Below are positions 42,114 through 54,149 of a DNA stretch of 64,000 bases, piece by piece (position 1 is the stretch's first letter; every line of letters starts with the position of its first letter). Source of the stretch: Adineta steineri (taxonomy: Eukaryota; Rotifera; Eurotatoria; Adinetida; Adinetidae); assembly GCA_905250115.1 (NCBI GenBank), contig CAJNOI010000176.1, positions 62,001-126,000 of the forward strand, in the 5' to 3' direction. The notes under the pieces were generated by a model that saw only the letters and a list, made by a program, of their open reading frames with translations, did not search any database and had not been told where the DNA came from. The position numbers and the translations under genes are program-made.

Positions 42114-42995
42114 TTACAATCCAAAAAATTCATCAAAACTAACATGATTGACAGGTTCATCTAAAGTGGATGAAGCAGAGGCGTACGCTGATGTTGTATT
42201 TGAAATAGGAACAGAGATTGAAGAGTAGATTGAACTAGATGCAGTAGAGAGAGAAGGAGAACTTGCTCTTGGAGTTTTCGTTGCTTCGATATTTTGATTT
42301 TCGAAAAGCCATCGCAAAACGAGCGTAGGTAGTGTAAATAACGGTCGATGTCCCAGCTGTGCTCCTCTGTCTTTGACTTCGTATCCGTAGCTTTGATTGT
42401 CCTTCTTGAGTGCCCATTCAAGAGTAGCAAATTCCATAGCTTGCTCAACTACTTTTCGATCAAACCATTTTCGCCCATTTTTGAAAATAATTTGCGATGC
42501 ATTTTCATTGTTTAAACAGACTGGATAGATCACCGATGCATCCGTAAAGATGAAACGACGAGGAATAGATGTAACTGGAACATTTTGATTACCAGGTAAG
42601 AGTAAAGTGTCGAGAATTCTCGTAGCAACTACGTGCAGATCTTCGGGATCGTATGTGAGGCGGCGATGAGATGGTAAAGTGTATTCACCCTTTTTACTTA
42701 AATCAAAAAGAAACTGTTGTTTATTTCGATTGTAGATAAGCAAATAAACTACAGCACACCCACTGGGATTAAATTTATTAATACCTCCCCAGGTTCGAAT
42801 CTCACCGTTTGGACTGTAATAGAACCCCCATTTGCCGTGAACACAGTCCTTGAGTTCATGTAATTTCTCGGCAGCACATTTCTTGCGTGGATGATCGGCG
42901 TTGCGGCATGGTGATTGACAAGGAGCATTACATTCTGGAAACCATCCGCATTTCCAATCATTGTTAAAGGGCGCACCAGCAGTACCTTTACTCAT
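42114..42995 (-). CDS. Unidentified Cys-rich protein, possibly degenerate Nudix-like
   Basis: 293 aa, single exon. The first 60 residues hold a Cys cluster (CGWFPECNAPCQSPC, KKCAAEKLHELKDC) that could bind zinc. Residues about 75-130 run CAVVYLLIYNRNKQQFLF, then GEYTLPSHRRLTYDPEDLHV and ATRILDTLLLP. The order of strand, L-P, R and helix recalls a Nudix fold, but the diagnostic Glu-rich box is not intact, so hydrolase activity is doubtful. The last 50 residues are Ser/Thr-rich and probably disordered, ending DEFFGL. Composition and codon use match the neighbours. I do not recognise the family. Confidence 0.6.
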   Translation of the reverse strand: MSKGTAGAPFNNDWKCGWFPECNAPCQSPCRNADHPRKKCAAEKLHELKDCVHGKWGFYYSPNGEIRTWGGINKFNPSGCAVVYLLIYNRNKQQFLFDLSKKGEYTLPSHRRLTYDPEDLHVVATRILDTLLLPGNQNVPVTSIPRRFIFTDASVIYPVCLNNENASQIIFKNGRKWFDRKVVEQAMEFATLEWALKKDNQSYGYEVKDRGAQLGHRPLFTLPTLVLRWLFENQNIEATKTPRASSPSLSTASSSIYSSISVPISNTTSAYASASSTLDEPVNHVSFDEFFGL

Positions 42996-44435
42996 GTTAC
43001 TGTAATGTAGATTGCACCAGCTTATATTTACATCAACAATTTACTGACTGTCTGAAAAGAAAGAAAGATAAATTTCATGTCCTTCAACAACAACAATAAC
43101 AAACACTCATGAGAATAAAAAAAAAAGAAAGGAATAAAATTCTCGTCCTTGAAAACAAACTAACTTGTTAAGAAAGGAAAGAAAAAGATGAAAAATATAA
43201 ATCAATATTTAAAATAACACTACGTATAAACTACATCTAATGTAAAAACATTGATGATACAATTTCACAAAATAATTACGATGTTATTCGAGTAGTGATG
43301 ATAGAAAATATGATATATATAGAAAAAATAACACATTGTATAATATAATTACAGTAAGACATGACAAAATTTCTATATCGTTTTTTTTATTGTATAAACT
43401 TGTTAAAAGAAATATTTTTTATTCTATAACTCAACACATACCCGTATAAAAAAGAATGATGACACATCGCATACCAAACACACAAGAAGAGAACAAGACA
43501 TATCTACCGCTTTCTCTCATGTATACATACATTCCAACACATCCTCTCTTACTTAGAACAACAAAAAATGGAAGAACAATAAAAGGATAAGTGAGAGGAG
43601 TGTAAATAGAAATATACAAACATGTGAAAGAAAAACATTGGTATCCGTTTTAATTTTAGTATATTACTAAACTCTCTATTACAGAACATTTGTTCAATAG
43701 TAACCAATATTAAATGATCTAGCGTGACATTTGTACATGCTAGTAGTTTTCGAATTCATCACAAAGAGGATAACTATGACCAATATGATTTTCATATCGA
43801 AACTAACACTCATCTATAACTGCGAAATTGATAATTCAAAGCAAGAATGCATGTTTTAAGTATTATAACGAGAGTAAAAAATAATTGTTAGAATATATCA
43901 TTAAACATTAAGATGAAAATAAATATCGTCTACTAATGTGAATGACTATATTATATTTATCTTTAACCTCACTGTGCCTATTCAAGTTTATTACATTTTT
44001 GATATTATGAAAAGAATCTTGATATATTTAAATGAGCAATAATAATACTGAGTGAGCAATAATTTATTTAAACTAAAAATAAATCGTATGTATAGGGAGC
44101 AATATAAACCCAGGTGTTACAATATCATTCGTCTGTATTGAATATTTTATTTTCTTTCCTTTGATTGTATCGTATCGATGGCTTATCCAGGATTTCTACA
44201 TATATATTGTATTTTCCAAACGTTGACTCGTTCAAGTACTTTTCTTTCTCCTTGTTTTTCTTTCATTATCTTTGAATTTTTCCATCCTGTTTATGTATAT
44301 ATATGTCGAATCTTTATGCTAGACCATCGTACCATCAAGGATAAAAATTTATTAATGAAAAGATAAATGTATACATAAACTGTAAGAACAAAAAAAACAT
44401 CACTATATTTCACGTTTACGAACATAGACAATAGT
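42996..44435. other. Intergenic region
   Basis: 1.4 kb without supported genes. A decayed copy of the GATCCTCAT-type hairpin centre is near 43767-43822 (AGGATAACTATGACCAATAT... CGAAACTAACACTCATC). Confidence 0.4.
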
Positions 44436-45386
44436 TTATTTGCACAAAAGTACATTTTTAATTTCGTTTCTAAATGTTTTTGATACGATCAAATTAATGT
44501 AACAACTGATTGACATTGGAATGAAATTGACAAAATCGCTTACAGTCATTAGGAACGAATTCATTTGACTTTGTGCTAGACTTTTGCTTTGATATTGGAC
44601 AATTTGCTGATAGAGAGAATCAATGGCAGGCATCAAATTGAAAGTAATACAAACCGTAATATTGACAAGTAATATTTTGATCAGTTGACGATCTTTAGGA
44701 CGTGCAGGATTCAAAGCATTACCGACTGTATTTGACAAAGGAATAACTCTTGCATGATGTGAAGATTGAATGTTCTTGATGGTACATATTTCACAGATAA
44801 TCATAAGTGTCGGTATGAGGATGTCTTTTATTAATCTATAATAGTTTGTAAATGCTAAATATCCATCAGAATCGGAATAACAGACATAATAGTTCGGTAT
44901 AATTTCGATAATGTTGACGAAAATCAATGAAGGAATATGAAATAACATACAACATATTGTACCCACGATGATACACGTATATGCAACACGATGATTACTA
45001 TGTCGACGTGTGCGTGCATTTCGTGAAGTGAATAACATTCGATCAATTGAGGCCAAAATCAAATAAAATGAACTGAGAATATCAACAACATATGCGTCAA
45101 AATAAACAAAACGACAGAAACTATTACTCCATGTTGACGTACTAATGCCATAGCCATATGTTAGCATTGTTTGTGAAAGATTTACACACATTATAGAAAG
45201 ATTAACAATGTTGTATGCAATGAAATACACTGAACATGGATTTTTACGAAGATTCTTCTTCGAAAAAATAATCAAATTAAATATGCAACCGATACAACCA
45301 ACACAAATCAAAAATGCACCACCAAATTGATATAAATATGTTTGTACTGATACTAATAATTTGATATAATCCATTTCAGACGACAT
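44436..45386 (-). CDS. Rhodopsin-like GPCR (orphan)
   Basis: 316 aa from the ATG at 45386 (MSSEMDYIKLL); the frame upstream opens only from TTG. Seven hydrophobic segments are visible. TM1 contains GCIGCIFNLIIF, TM3 ends SIDRML (D-R-M in place of D-R-Y), ECL2 has a Cys (YYVCYSDSDG) that can pair with the TM3 Cys (FCRFVYF), and TM7 reads PMSISCYINLIVSKTFRNEI, a variant of N-P-x-x-Y. Likely a peptide-type receptor of the large, divergent class found in rotifers. Ligand unknown. Intron-less, unlike the three GPCRs at 54-63 kb. Confidence 0.8.
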   Translation of the reverse strand: MSSEMDYIKLLVSVQTYLYQFGGAFLICVGCIGCIFNLIIFSKKNLRKNPCSVYFIAYNIVNLSIMCVNLSQTMLTYGYGISTSTWSNSFCRFVYFDAYVVDILSSFYLILASIDRMLFTSRNARTRRHSNHRVAYTCIIVGTICCMLFHIPSLIFVNIIEIIPNYYVCYSDSDGYLAFTNYYRLIKDILIPTLMIICEICTIKNIQSSHHARVIPLSNTVGNALNPARPKDRQLIKILLVNITVCITFNLMPAIDSLYQQIVQYQSKSLAQSQMNSFLMTVSDFVNFIPMSISCYINLIVSKTFRNEIKNVLLCK

Positions 45387-47276
45387 GATAATCAAATATA
45401 TTAATTGTTAAAATGTTTCCGAAAATTTTTAGACGATTGAAAATTAGTGAAATATTAGTTTATATGAGATCCGTAGTGAAGTAATAGTATACTGTAGTTG
45501 AATCTCAACTGGAAATACTCGTTTATATCTACTTTATAAAGATTAAAAATAACCTTGTAACTGACAACAAAATAAATAAATTAATATTATAAATATTTAA
45601 TTTCGTAGGTGTTTATTTATCAATTAGAAAATGAATTCAAAAGATACTACGCAAAAAAATGACAATATGCTAATGCGCTTTTTTTTAAATTGATTATTTG
45701 TCTTAATGTCATGTTACTTATTTCATTAAATCCTTTCAATAATATTTGAAAATTTTAATACTCTTTTTCTAAAAATTGTATGACATTTTATTATAAAAGT
45801 GAATAGGACTTTAATTTGAGTCAAGTTCTACCCATAATAAAAGATGGACTCCACCTTTTTATCATTAGGACAAATTTTTATATTAAAAAAATGATTATAC
45901 AAATCGAATCAAGGCTTCTAATTCACTCTGTATGGGAGAATGCGAAGACTTGTCTTTTCTTCACATCTTATCGGTATACAAATGTAGTAATATCGATCAT
46001 CTATTGTTTTTTCAACTGGGCAAAAACAACAATATATAATGCGTATTTTAAAAGTCTTGAACGATATCACAAAAGGGATGTTAATATAAGAATTATATCG
46101 AAAGCAAATAAAGCTTCATGAATAAAATTTTTTGATATTTTACTGATTTTGTACTACACCTTTGTTAGACGAAAGAAAATTCTAAATTACGATACATTTT
46201 TGAATTGACATTACTTGTTACTGTGACAATGATTTAATCTAGTTTTTTTAATTTACAGAAGTCATGCTTTATTATTTATCTTGGCTTTAGTTCTATAAAT
46301 AAACATTATCTTCATTTTTATTTTATTAAAAAAAAAGGTTGCTCTGCTTTTGTATCTTTATTCTTTATTATAACAGAACATAAAAATAAAGTAACACCTC
46401 AAATCTGAACAGATTTATATCTGCCAATAACAATTTTCCATTATTAAATATTGGCAAACATGAAAAAGAAATTTATTGCCGATGACCCATCTCATCTACT
46501 CGAAACTAATTTATTTTTCTTCATTCAATGTCGGAAGGTGATAAATTGATATTTCAGGCAAACTAAAACGCCACATCATATAAGAATGAGTAAATACAGT
46601 ACCACTGAGTTTCATTTAAACGTACAAGTGAATCAATCGAGATTTGAAATGAATATACCGATGTTGAATATAGTAGTGCAGAATTATTATGCATACTTTG
46701 TTTTGTATCGAACGTACTATAAGCATTTGCAGAGGAGAATACATCCTATTCCGCAATTGCATAATACCTGCTATTCGATTGATTCTCGGAATCTGTCAGA
46801 ATCATATTTCCTACCACTCTGAAATTGTTCATCTATTATACTACTATTGTATAATATATAACTTCTTGAGGGTGGGTGTGAGTGAATACATTATCCATAC
46901 CGACACTTACACCCTCAAAAAGAAAAAGAAGCAAACCGTTTAAAGCAAAAAAAATGCTTTATTGCCACAATAGTACATATATGACTCATTTTCCTTTTTC
47001 TTATTACTAAAATATGAAATTAATATTGCTGTTTAATGGATTAATTATTACGCATTTCATAATTTGAAACTGTTCGAACAGGATTTTTTATTGCTCAAAT
47101 AAATACTAGCCAATAAAATATACCAAATGTAAGTGTTTTTTTTATAGAAACAAATTATTTTCAGCCTAGATGATCATTTCTATTCGATCAGTTTTATAAA
47201 TAGGGAGTAATCGTATTATATGTATTCATAGGAAAGAAACCACTATAAGACAAAAATGAAATGTTTTATTTTTGCT
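45387..47276. other. Intergenic region
   Basis: 1.9 kb. Short ORFs at 45816-46121 and 46586-46822 lack domain or splice support. A hairpin lies at 46864-46918. Confidence 0.45.
46864..46918. repeat. Telomere-like hairpin element (copy 12)
   Basis: CTTGAGGGTGGGTGTGAGTG and CACTTACACCCTCAA form near-perfect arms around about 20 nt. Confidence 0.65.
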
Positions 47277-48899
47277 CTAATGTTGAACAATTTTATCATA
47301 TAAATCTCCCCAAATGTAATCTGGATCCCATTTATTTTTCATTTGTTTATACCATTGCATATCATAAATTGTCGACCATTCTTCTCTTGAATAAAAACTC
47401 TGTGAATATAACATTTTTCTTCCACCTAATTTTTTAGTTTCTCTTTCTAATATTTTTGTTGCATTTTTACCACCAGAAGATCCTAATTGCCATCTTCGTT
47501 GATGAGTCCACATACCAAAATTAATAAATAAATCATCCTGATCATTTGCCTTAGTTTCCACATAATGTGGACTCATTTTTTGTGGAGTTGAATTTGAACG
47601 AATTGGACAAAGCCAAATAGGTTCTAATATTTCATCATCATTCGTAAATAATTGTCCTGATTGTAGAAATGATAGAAATTCTTTTGATTTCGATATTGGA
47701 ATATAAATATCTTGAATAAGTAATGTATCGGAAATCATTTTAGTTGATGAACTATGAAGACGTCGATAGAGTGAAGCTGTTGTAAAAAGTGGTGAAAGAA
47801 TAGTTCGACTAATAATATTATATCCACCAAGTGGAAAAAGATTTATAAAATTTCGAGTAAATGCTGGAAAATAATAAACTTTATCTTGTAATGGATTAAT
47901 AGGATAACGACCCATCCAAAATGCTCCACGATCATATCGAAATAAATAATCTTTCAATGGAATATATTCACATATAACATTTTTATTACAAATTTGTTTT
48001 ACATGTTGATAATACCAAGGATCCCAAGCTCGAGAAAACCTTTGTATTCGTTCATTTTTCGGTATAGATACTTCATCAATTCTTTGTCCTGTAATAATAA
48101 CAGTAGACTTTAAAAAAACAATTGCATCTATATAATCTTCTTGATTAATAAATGATGGAAATTTTTCAATAGGTTGATTCGTAATATGATAATTACATCG
48201 GACAAAACAATTCGATGGAATTTCTAATACATGTAGTTTAGCACGAATTAATAATCCAAATGTTCCACATGAACCTAATGCACCATAGAAGAGATCAGAA
48301 TCTTTTGTTGGACTACACGTTATTATTTGACCATTACTTAAAATATATGTTGCTTCAATTAATGAATCAGAAAATTGTCCATAATGAAAACTTGAACTTT
48401 CAAGACCTGCTCCAGCTAATATTCCACCAATTGTTAAACATTTAAATTCTGGAATAACAGTTGGTAGAAGATTATATGGAAGTAGTTCATCTACTAATTC
48501 TTCTATTGTTACATCAGGTTCACATGTTACTGTTTTCGATGATTTATCAATAGATAAAATTCGATTTGCTACTCCAATGTTTATGAAATGTATTGATGTA
48601 TGTTGATTTATTTTTAACGATGAGGAACGTATTGAATTCGATAGAGCTTTACGTTTATGTCGTTGAATTTTTATTTTTTTACCTTTTGGACATTCTTGAA
48701 TTGATTGAACAAGATCATCAACATCGATTTGAGTTTTTCGAGATTTTATTCTCATTATATATAATACATTATAATATAACCATAAAATGTATCCATTTAT
48801 TATAAATTTTATTGTTAAATATAATTCATACAAATCACTGTCTTTGTTCATTTTAATTTTATATAATAAAGTAATGCCTATATTAGAAAAAATAATCAT
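47277..48899 (-). CDS. DHCR24-like FAD-linked oxidoreductase
   Basis: 540 aa; Met at 48851 (MNKDSDLYEL) is an alternative start. An N-terminal hydrophobic segment (IKFIINGYILWLYYNVLYIM) would anchor it in the ER. The FAD-binding (PCMH-type) domain shows VTCEPDVTIEELVDEL, LPTVIPEFKCLTIGGILAGA, GLESSSFHYGQFSDS and DLFYGALGSCGTFGLL, closely following the DHCR24/DIMINUTO pattern. The C-terminus has GGRKMLYSQSFYSREEWSTI. DHCR24 reduces the delta-24 bond of sterol side chains with FAD/NADPH. As rotifers are thought to rely partly on dietary sterol, a role in sterol modification is plausible but the exact substrate is not shown. Confidence 0.8.
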   Translation of the reverse strand: MIIFSNIGITLLYKIKMNKDSDLYELYLTIKFIINGYILWLYYNVLYIMRIKSRKTQIDVDDLVQSIQECPKGKKIKIQRHKRKALSNSIRSSSLKINQHTSIHFINIGVANRILSIDKSSKTVTCEPDVTIEELVDELLPYNLLPTVIPEFKCLTIGGILAGAGLESSSFHYGQFSDSLIEATYILSNGQIITCSPTKDSDLFYGALGSCGTFGLLIRAKLHVLEIPSNCFVRCNYHITNQPIEKFPSFINQEDYIDAIVFLKSTVIITGQRIDEVSIPKNERIQRFSRAWDPWYYQHVKQICNKNVICEYIPLKDYLFRYDRGAFWMGRYPINPLQDKVYYFPAFTRNFINLFPLGGYNIISRTILSPLFTTASLYRRLHSSSTKMISDTLLIQDIYIPISKSKEFLSFLQSGQLFTNDDEILEPIWLCPIRSNSTPQKMSPHYVETKANDQDDLFINFGMWTHQRRWQLGSSGGKNATKILERETKKLGGRKMLYSQSFYSREEWSTIYDMQWYKQMKNKWDPDYIWGDLYDKIVQH

Positions 48900-50000
48900 A
48901 CTTTATACATCGATATGTATGTTTTATATTAAAAATATCATTACATATGTCGCTCTTCTTGCTTCATTGCTTTTCATGTTATATATTCATCTGTTATGAT
49001 AAAGAACATAGGTGAAAAAAGAAAACGTTTTTTTCTTCTTCTTTATTATTATTCAAATTTCTTTATGAAGATCAAATATGGCTTGAATTTCTATTTTTGT
49101 TGAATAAGCCTCCGAATGCTCTGTATATTTAAGTATTGCTATTATTATTTGCGCCTTCGATGTCGATATATACGGATGTTTCGAATAAGATTAATCACGG
49201 GTATTTTGCCTGTATTAATATTTTAAAGCAAAATTATAAGTATGAGACATTTTATTGATTCATTTATATTTAATATTATATATGCTATTGGAATTAATTA
49301 TCATCTTTGTAAATAGTTTTTGTTTCAATACATACCCAAACGAATCGAATGTAGTATTGAATCATCTCGTTTATTTAACAGTAGTGACATCCAGCAAAAA
49401 ATAAAATCTTATTTTTATATGACTATGATAATAAAATTCTGTAGAAATTATAGTTGACTGCCAATTTTCTAAATCTTAAAGTATCTTTCTAATTAATTAA
49501 TAATTAACACCAATATTCAAATTGCTTCATGAAACATCCTTATGAAAATATTTCATTTTCTTTTTGATCAATTAATGTACATATATCGTAGATTTTAAGA
49601 GAAAGATTTTAGAAAATGTCAAATGAAGACAATTATTCGATTAAATCCATTTATAATGAAATAAACTTTAACCCATGGATTAAATCAAAAAAAATCATTT
49701 TTTTATCGAATAAATTTCAGGTTTCTTCGTGAAAGAGTGTGAATATAAATTAAAAAATATACTGACAAAAAGTGAATCAACAAATAAAATAATGATCAAG
49801 AAGAGAAGACAATATATACTTTATGTATATCGAAAAATATTCTAGCAGAACGTTATATAATAAACTAATGATAAAATATGAAAAATGTATCTCTAGATTT
49901 AATTTTAATACTAAACAAAAACTAAATTGTTCCGATGATGAATAAATCTATCTCTTAAAAATTATTTCAAATATTTGTTGATCAATAATAAAAAACAAGA
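48900..50000. other. Intergenic region
   Basis: 1.1 kb, very AT-rich, no gene recognised. Confidence 0.5.
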
Positions 50001-50073
50001 TGCCTCCACGCAGGATCGAACTGCGGACCTCCAGTTTACTAGACTGGCGCTCTACCACTGAGCCATAGAGGCA
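50001..50073 (-). tRNA. tRNA-Thr (anticodon AGT)
   Basis: The reverse complement folds as a tRNA: 7-bp acceptor stem (TGCCTCT/GGAGGCA with one T-G pair), D arm GGCTCAGTGGTAGAGC, anticodon stem CCAGT/ACTGG around loop CTAGTAA (anticodon AGT), and T arm CGCAG-TTCGATC-CTGCG. No intron. A T-run (TTGTTTTTTATT) follows the 3' end on the minus strand and can serve as the Pol III terminator. Internal A and B boxes are intact. Confidence 0.93.
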
Positions 50074-51039
50074 CATTAAACTCAATTTTTGTTTTTTAAC
50101 TAAATCTGATCATTATATTAAATGAGTTTGATTTTTTTACATGAATAAACTACAGGTAAGAGTAAACATTTACACATAGAACGACAAAAAAAACTAAAAC
50201 TTTTGATAATTTGAAATTTTCACAGCTGAAAAAATAACTATAAAATTTATTTTTATTAGTTTTAACTGCTGTATTTTGATAAGCAAAGAAATAATCTCAT
50301 TCAAAAAATTTTACTGAGAGCACAATGCATCATCATCGGTTCGAGAATACGAGGCTGTTATTCATCAATAAGAAAATAAATAAAATATTTATCTATGCAC
50401 CAGACGCAATAATTATGTCTTAGGACGAAGAACAGACAATTTAAATCGAGTTCAAAATGACGACATACGTTATTATTTCACAGTAAGATGCAGAAGAAAG
50501 AAAACGTCGTAAATATGTGTTTACGACAGAAGAAAATCTTTTGACTTTTTCTTTTATTTAATTTACAACATAATTAAATTTAATCAAGAAAAATTTTTCA
50601 TTACATTAAATCTATCATTTTGTGGAGGGTGTGCCTTTCCACTAAAATATGTCTAAATAATATCCTGTATGATATCGTAAACAACTATTTTATTATTTCC
50701 GTCAGCAGAGTAAGTCGATTTCGAGAACATTTGAATTATCCCTGTAGTTGTCATTTATTACAGGTGAAAAAGACATTCCGTTAGGAATACAAAATTGAGA
50801 ACATTGCCTACGCAAACATGTCATATTTTTTGTAAGCTACTCAAAGAAAATGTTTTTTTTATTCTTTATAAAATGAAGAATAAAGATTTTTTAATTATAA
50901 AATTTTTAATTTTCTTTATTCTTTGTTTAATCTTGCATGAAGCTTATAAATACTGTCTAGCAACAGTAGCTCATATATATCGTCGTCATTCTATTAAAGA
51001 AAATATTTACACGTTCACATATATTATACAATAAATATC
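50074..51039. other. Intergenic region upstream of a GPCR
   Basis: No firm gene. From the ATG near 50873 a short frame (MKNKDFLIIKFLIFFILCLI) with one hydrophobic helix ends 6 nt before the GPCR start; coding status unknown. Confidence 0.4.
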
Positions 51040-52023
51040 ATGTCATCTTCGTTATTACCACTTTTACAAGTTCAACTCAATCAATATGTTTTACCAATAA
51101 TCATGATATTGGGTAATATTGGCAATGCTTTTATTGTAATTTTATTCATTCAACATCGTCGTAATTCATGTTCAATGTATCTTATATTAGCAGCAATAAT
51201 GAATACTGCTTTTATGACATTGAATATTCCAATAACTCTCTATACTATTAATTACGGAGATCCAACAGTTCGATCTCTATCTTTTTGCAAAATACGTTTT
51301 TATCTTTATCATGTATGGGGTCAAATAGCTAGATATGCCATCTTACTTGCATGTGTTGATCGCTTTATTATGACATGTAATTATGCTCGTCTTCGAGTCA
51401 TGAATCGTTATTCATTAGTAAAATGGATTATTGGAATTGTATGTATTTTCTGGCATATCTTTCCTGTTCATATACTCATATTAATGACAATTACTAGCGG
51501 AAGATGCGGTCCAACAGATGTTTATTATCTATTATATTATATTTATCTTTTAGTTTTTGTTTGTATAATTCCATCAACAATAATGGTTATTTGTGCCCTT
51601 TTAACCTACCGTAATATGAGACAATTACATAATCGTGTTCAGCCAATTGGTATTAACAATGCTGGCGAAAATAATAGAATTACAATTCATCGTAGAGATC
51701 GAGATTTACTTAGTATGGTACTTGCAGAAGTAGCTATTTATGTGGTAACAACGTTTGTCTATCCATTTATTATTATGGAAATTTCAATAAGTACTACTAT
51801 GGGTGTTACGAAAAGTGTTACATATCTTCAAATTGAAAGTTTTATTTCTAATTTTGGAACAATACTTATTTATTTTAATAGTGCTGTTCCTTTTTATACA
51901 TATTTCCTGGTATCAAAACCATTTCGTAAAGAATTCAAACAATTATTTGGCAAATGGATGAGACAAACAGTTGGAGAGAATAATACAAATGAACCTTTAG
52001 GAACACGACAACTTCAAAATTAA
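51040..52023 (+). CDS. Rhodopsin-like GPCR (orphan)
   Basis: 327 aa, single exon, seven hydrophobic segments. TM1 has ILGNIGNAFIVILF with the conserved Asn, TM3 has CVDRFI (D-R-F in place of D-R-Y), the ECL2 Cys is in SGRCGPTD pairing with FCKIRF before TM3, and TM7-helix 8 reads FNSAVPFYTYFLVSKPFRKE, a variant of N-P-x-x-Y. ICL3 is basic (HRRDRDLLSMV). Peptide-receptor style; ligand unknown. It is clearly diverged from the receptors at 44 kb and 54-63 kb. Confidence 0.85.
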   Translation: MSSSLLPLLQVQLNQYVLPIIMILGNIGNAFIVILFIQHRRNSCSMYLILAAIMNTAFMTLNIPITLYTINYGDPTVRSLSFCKIRFYLYHVWGQIARYAILLACVDRFIMTCNYARLRVMNRYSLVKWIIGIVCIFWHIFPVHILILMTITSGRCGPTDVYYLLYYIYLLVFVCIIPSTIMVICALLTYRNMRQLHNRVQPIGINNAGENNRITIHRRDRDLLSMVLAEVAIYVVTTFVYPFIIMEISISTTMGVTKSVTYLQIESFISNFGTILIYFNSAVPFYTYFLVSKPFRKEFKQLFGKWMRQTVGENNTNEPLGTRQLQN

Positions 52024-52245
52024 GATTAATTCCTTCTAAGACATTACACGACATGTATTAATAATATTTAGTTTTTATGTTGTAAGCATTATGTAACTGT
52101 ATTATTGTATTCATCTGAAATTAGTTAAATATAGATCTACAAATTTTATTTACGTTGCAATATCTTGCACTACAGAAATTTATATCAGACGATTATCCAT
52201 AATAGATAATCCTTCTAAAAGATTTTTATACTAAATATAATACAA

Positions 52246-52312
52246 GAGGAGTGAATGTGGATGTATACTTTATTCTTTATTCGTACTCACACCCAGACCC
52301 ACACCCTCAAGA
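52246..52312. repeat. Telomere-like hairpin element (copy 13)
   Basis: GAGGAGTGAATGTGGATGTA pairs loosely with CACACCCAGACCCACACCCT, ending CAAGAT. Confidence 0.6.
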
Positions 52313-52440
52313 TGAAATGCATGCTATGATATATAATTTAGATTGGTATTAGGGGTGACACATTACTTTTTATTTGGTAATTGGTAATAATTCTTATTAT
52401 TTTTACTACTATGATAAAGTAATAATAAGATGATAGGTAC

Positions 52441-52485
52441 GAGAGTATGGATACTCTACTTCACCCACTCACATTCACTCTCAAG
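52441..52485. repeat. Telomere-like hairpin element (copy 14)
   Basis: GAGAGTATGGATACTC... followed by CACCCACTCACATTCACTCT and CAAG; decayed arms. Confidence 0.45.
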
Positions 52486-54149
52486 TATACAGCTACTATG
52501 ATAACAGGAATTTCCGCCAGTGAGACCATCTTCTTCACTTTGAAAAAGAAAAATATTTTTCATAAAAATGATAACAACAGCTCTTCCGTTCGCTCGACAA
52601 GGCCCTCCCTGATTTTTAGATGAAATCTTGTTGAATTTCTATTAATATTATTGTACACATTCATATTATAAAGCTGGAGATAGATTATTGTGAAATATCG
52701 ATTGATATTTATCATTATCAAGGCATAGATAAGTAAACAGTTCAACAGTGTTTGTCAAAATGGCATGAAAAAGTAAAGCGTACTAGATTGAAGGGGAGTC
52801 ACTTAATAAATTTAATATAATAGACAATATACGATTCAGAAGAGATGTGCTGTTAGAATATTATTCACGGTATGAAAAATTTCCCAGGAAGATAAGATCG
52901 GTACAATGTATACTATTGAGTAGGTAAATATGATGACAAAAACAAGAATTTGAACTATGGTGACGATTTCAGCTTCCGAAATTATCTTTTTTTCCCTAGG
53001 TAGCGTAAAATACTGCGTATGAAAACAATAGGTAGACAAATGAAATGTTTAATTTCCGTTAATGAAAATTCTTCACGATACTTTGATGGAGTGACATTAA
53101 AAGAAAAAAAGAAGACCACTTTATTCTAATACCAGATCCTTTGACAAATAAAATGTTAGTTGGTAGAATGTGACAATTATTCGGTGCATAGTTCTTTAGG
53201 TATTCAGTTTTTTCTGTCATCATAAGCAAGCTAAGAATAGCTTAGAAAAGTACATTCTCTTTAGATTGTTCTTGAAATATCATTAAATTCATATTTATAG
53301 TGGTTTGATTATTGAAATGATAGAGATTACTTTCCATCTGATATATCTACCTTAAAAAGTATGATTTTTTGTTAAGTAATCATTTACAATTCTAAGTCAA
53401 AATCTGTATATATTTATAAGATATCACTATGCTCTCCATTTGTTAAAAGTTACTGAACTGTCGTAAATGAACTTGAAACTATTTTTGATAAAACGTGACC
53501 AACAATTTTATGCATAGTAATAAAACTCAGAAGCAAGTTATCATTAGTTTCACAATAAGTACCTTTCAGACAGATGCTTCTATCTCTTTTTCAAAGACAT
53601 TAGTGAAAAGACATAATGAAAGGAGAACAAACAAAACAACGTCAGTGACTTTTCTTTGAAAAATATGATATACGTTCAGTTTGTTTGTTATATAATTAAT
53701 TTTGAGAATATTTCTATTTGATGATTTGCTTGTTAAGTAAAACTATTTTCTCATCGAAAATCATATTAAAAATCGACAAATATTTCATCCTATCGATGAA
53801 GCTAATAATATCACTCAGTAATTCATCAACCCGCTCTTTAATATCAGTATATGGCTCATTGAACGATGTAGGCTTTTAATTGTGACGCAAGTAGAGAATG
53901 CAACCATCGATAATTACTTATGGCTTATATAATGTCATTTTATTATAATAAAACAACTATTTTTGGATACAGTGTTTTATTTAATTCAGTGCAGACATGT
54001 TAAAATATAATTAATTACAAAGAAACCATATACAACGGCGAGCTGAGAATGTTATATTAATAATAAATGTAGATAATTTATAAATAGAAAATAATTAGAG
54101 AAGAGTTGATTAGTCATCTTTTAGTTTATTTATGTAATAAGTTTATTAC

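Larger units (their letters stand above)
52024..54149. other. Intergenic region
   Basis: 2.1 kb. Hairpins at 52246-52312 and 52441-52485. From about 53,870 the sequence matches the 3' flanks of the two other receptor units (GACGCAAGTAGAGAATGCAA block). Confidence 0.5.

Noticed and set aside
45816..46121. Plus-strand ORF of about 100 codons
   Set aside because: It begins at TTG, has no domain, and no promoter or splice support.
46586..46822. Plus-strand ORF of 78 codons
   Set aside because: No domain, no homologous copy in the window, and length within chance expectation.
52560..53039. Two minus-strand ORFs with hydrophobic stretches
   Set aside because: They lack domain, start context and splice support, and hydrophobic runs are common by chance in this AT-rich DNA.
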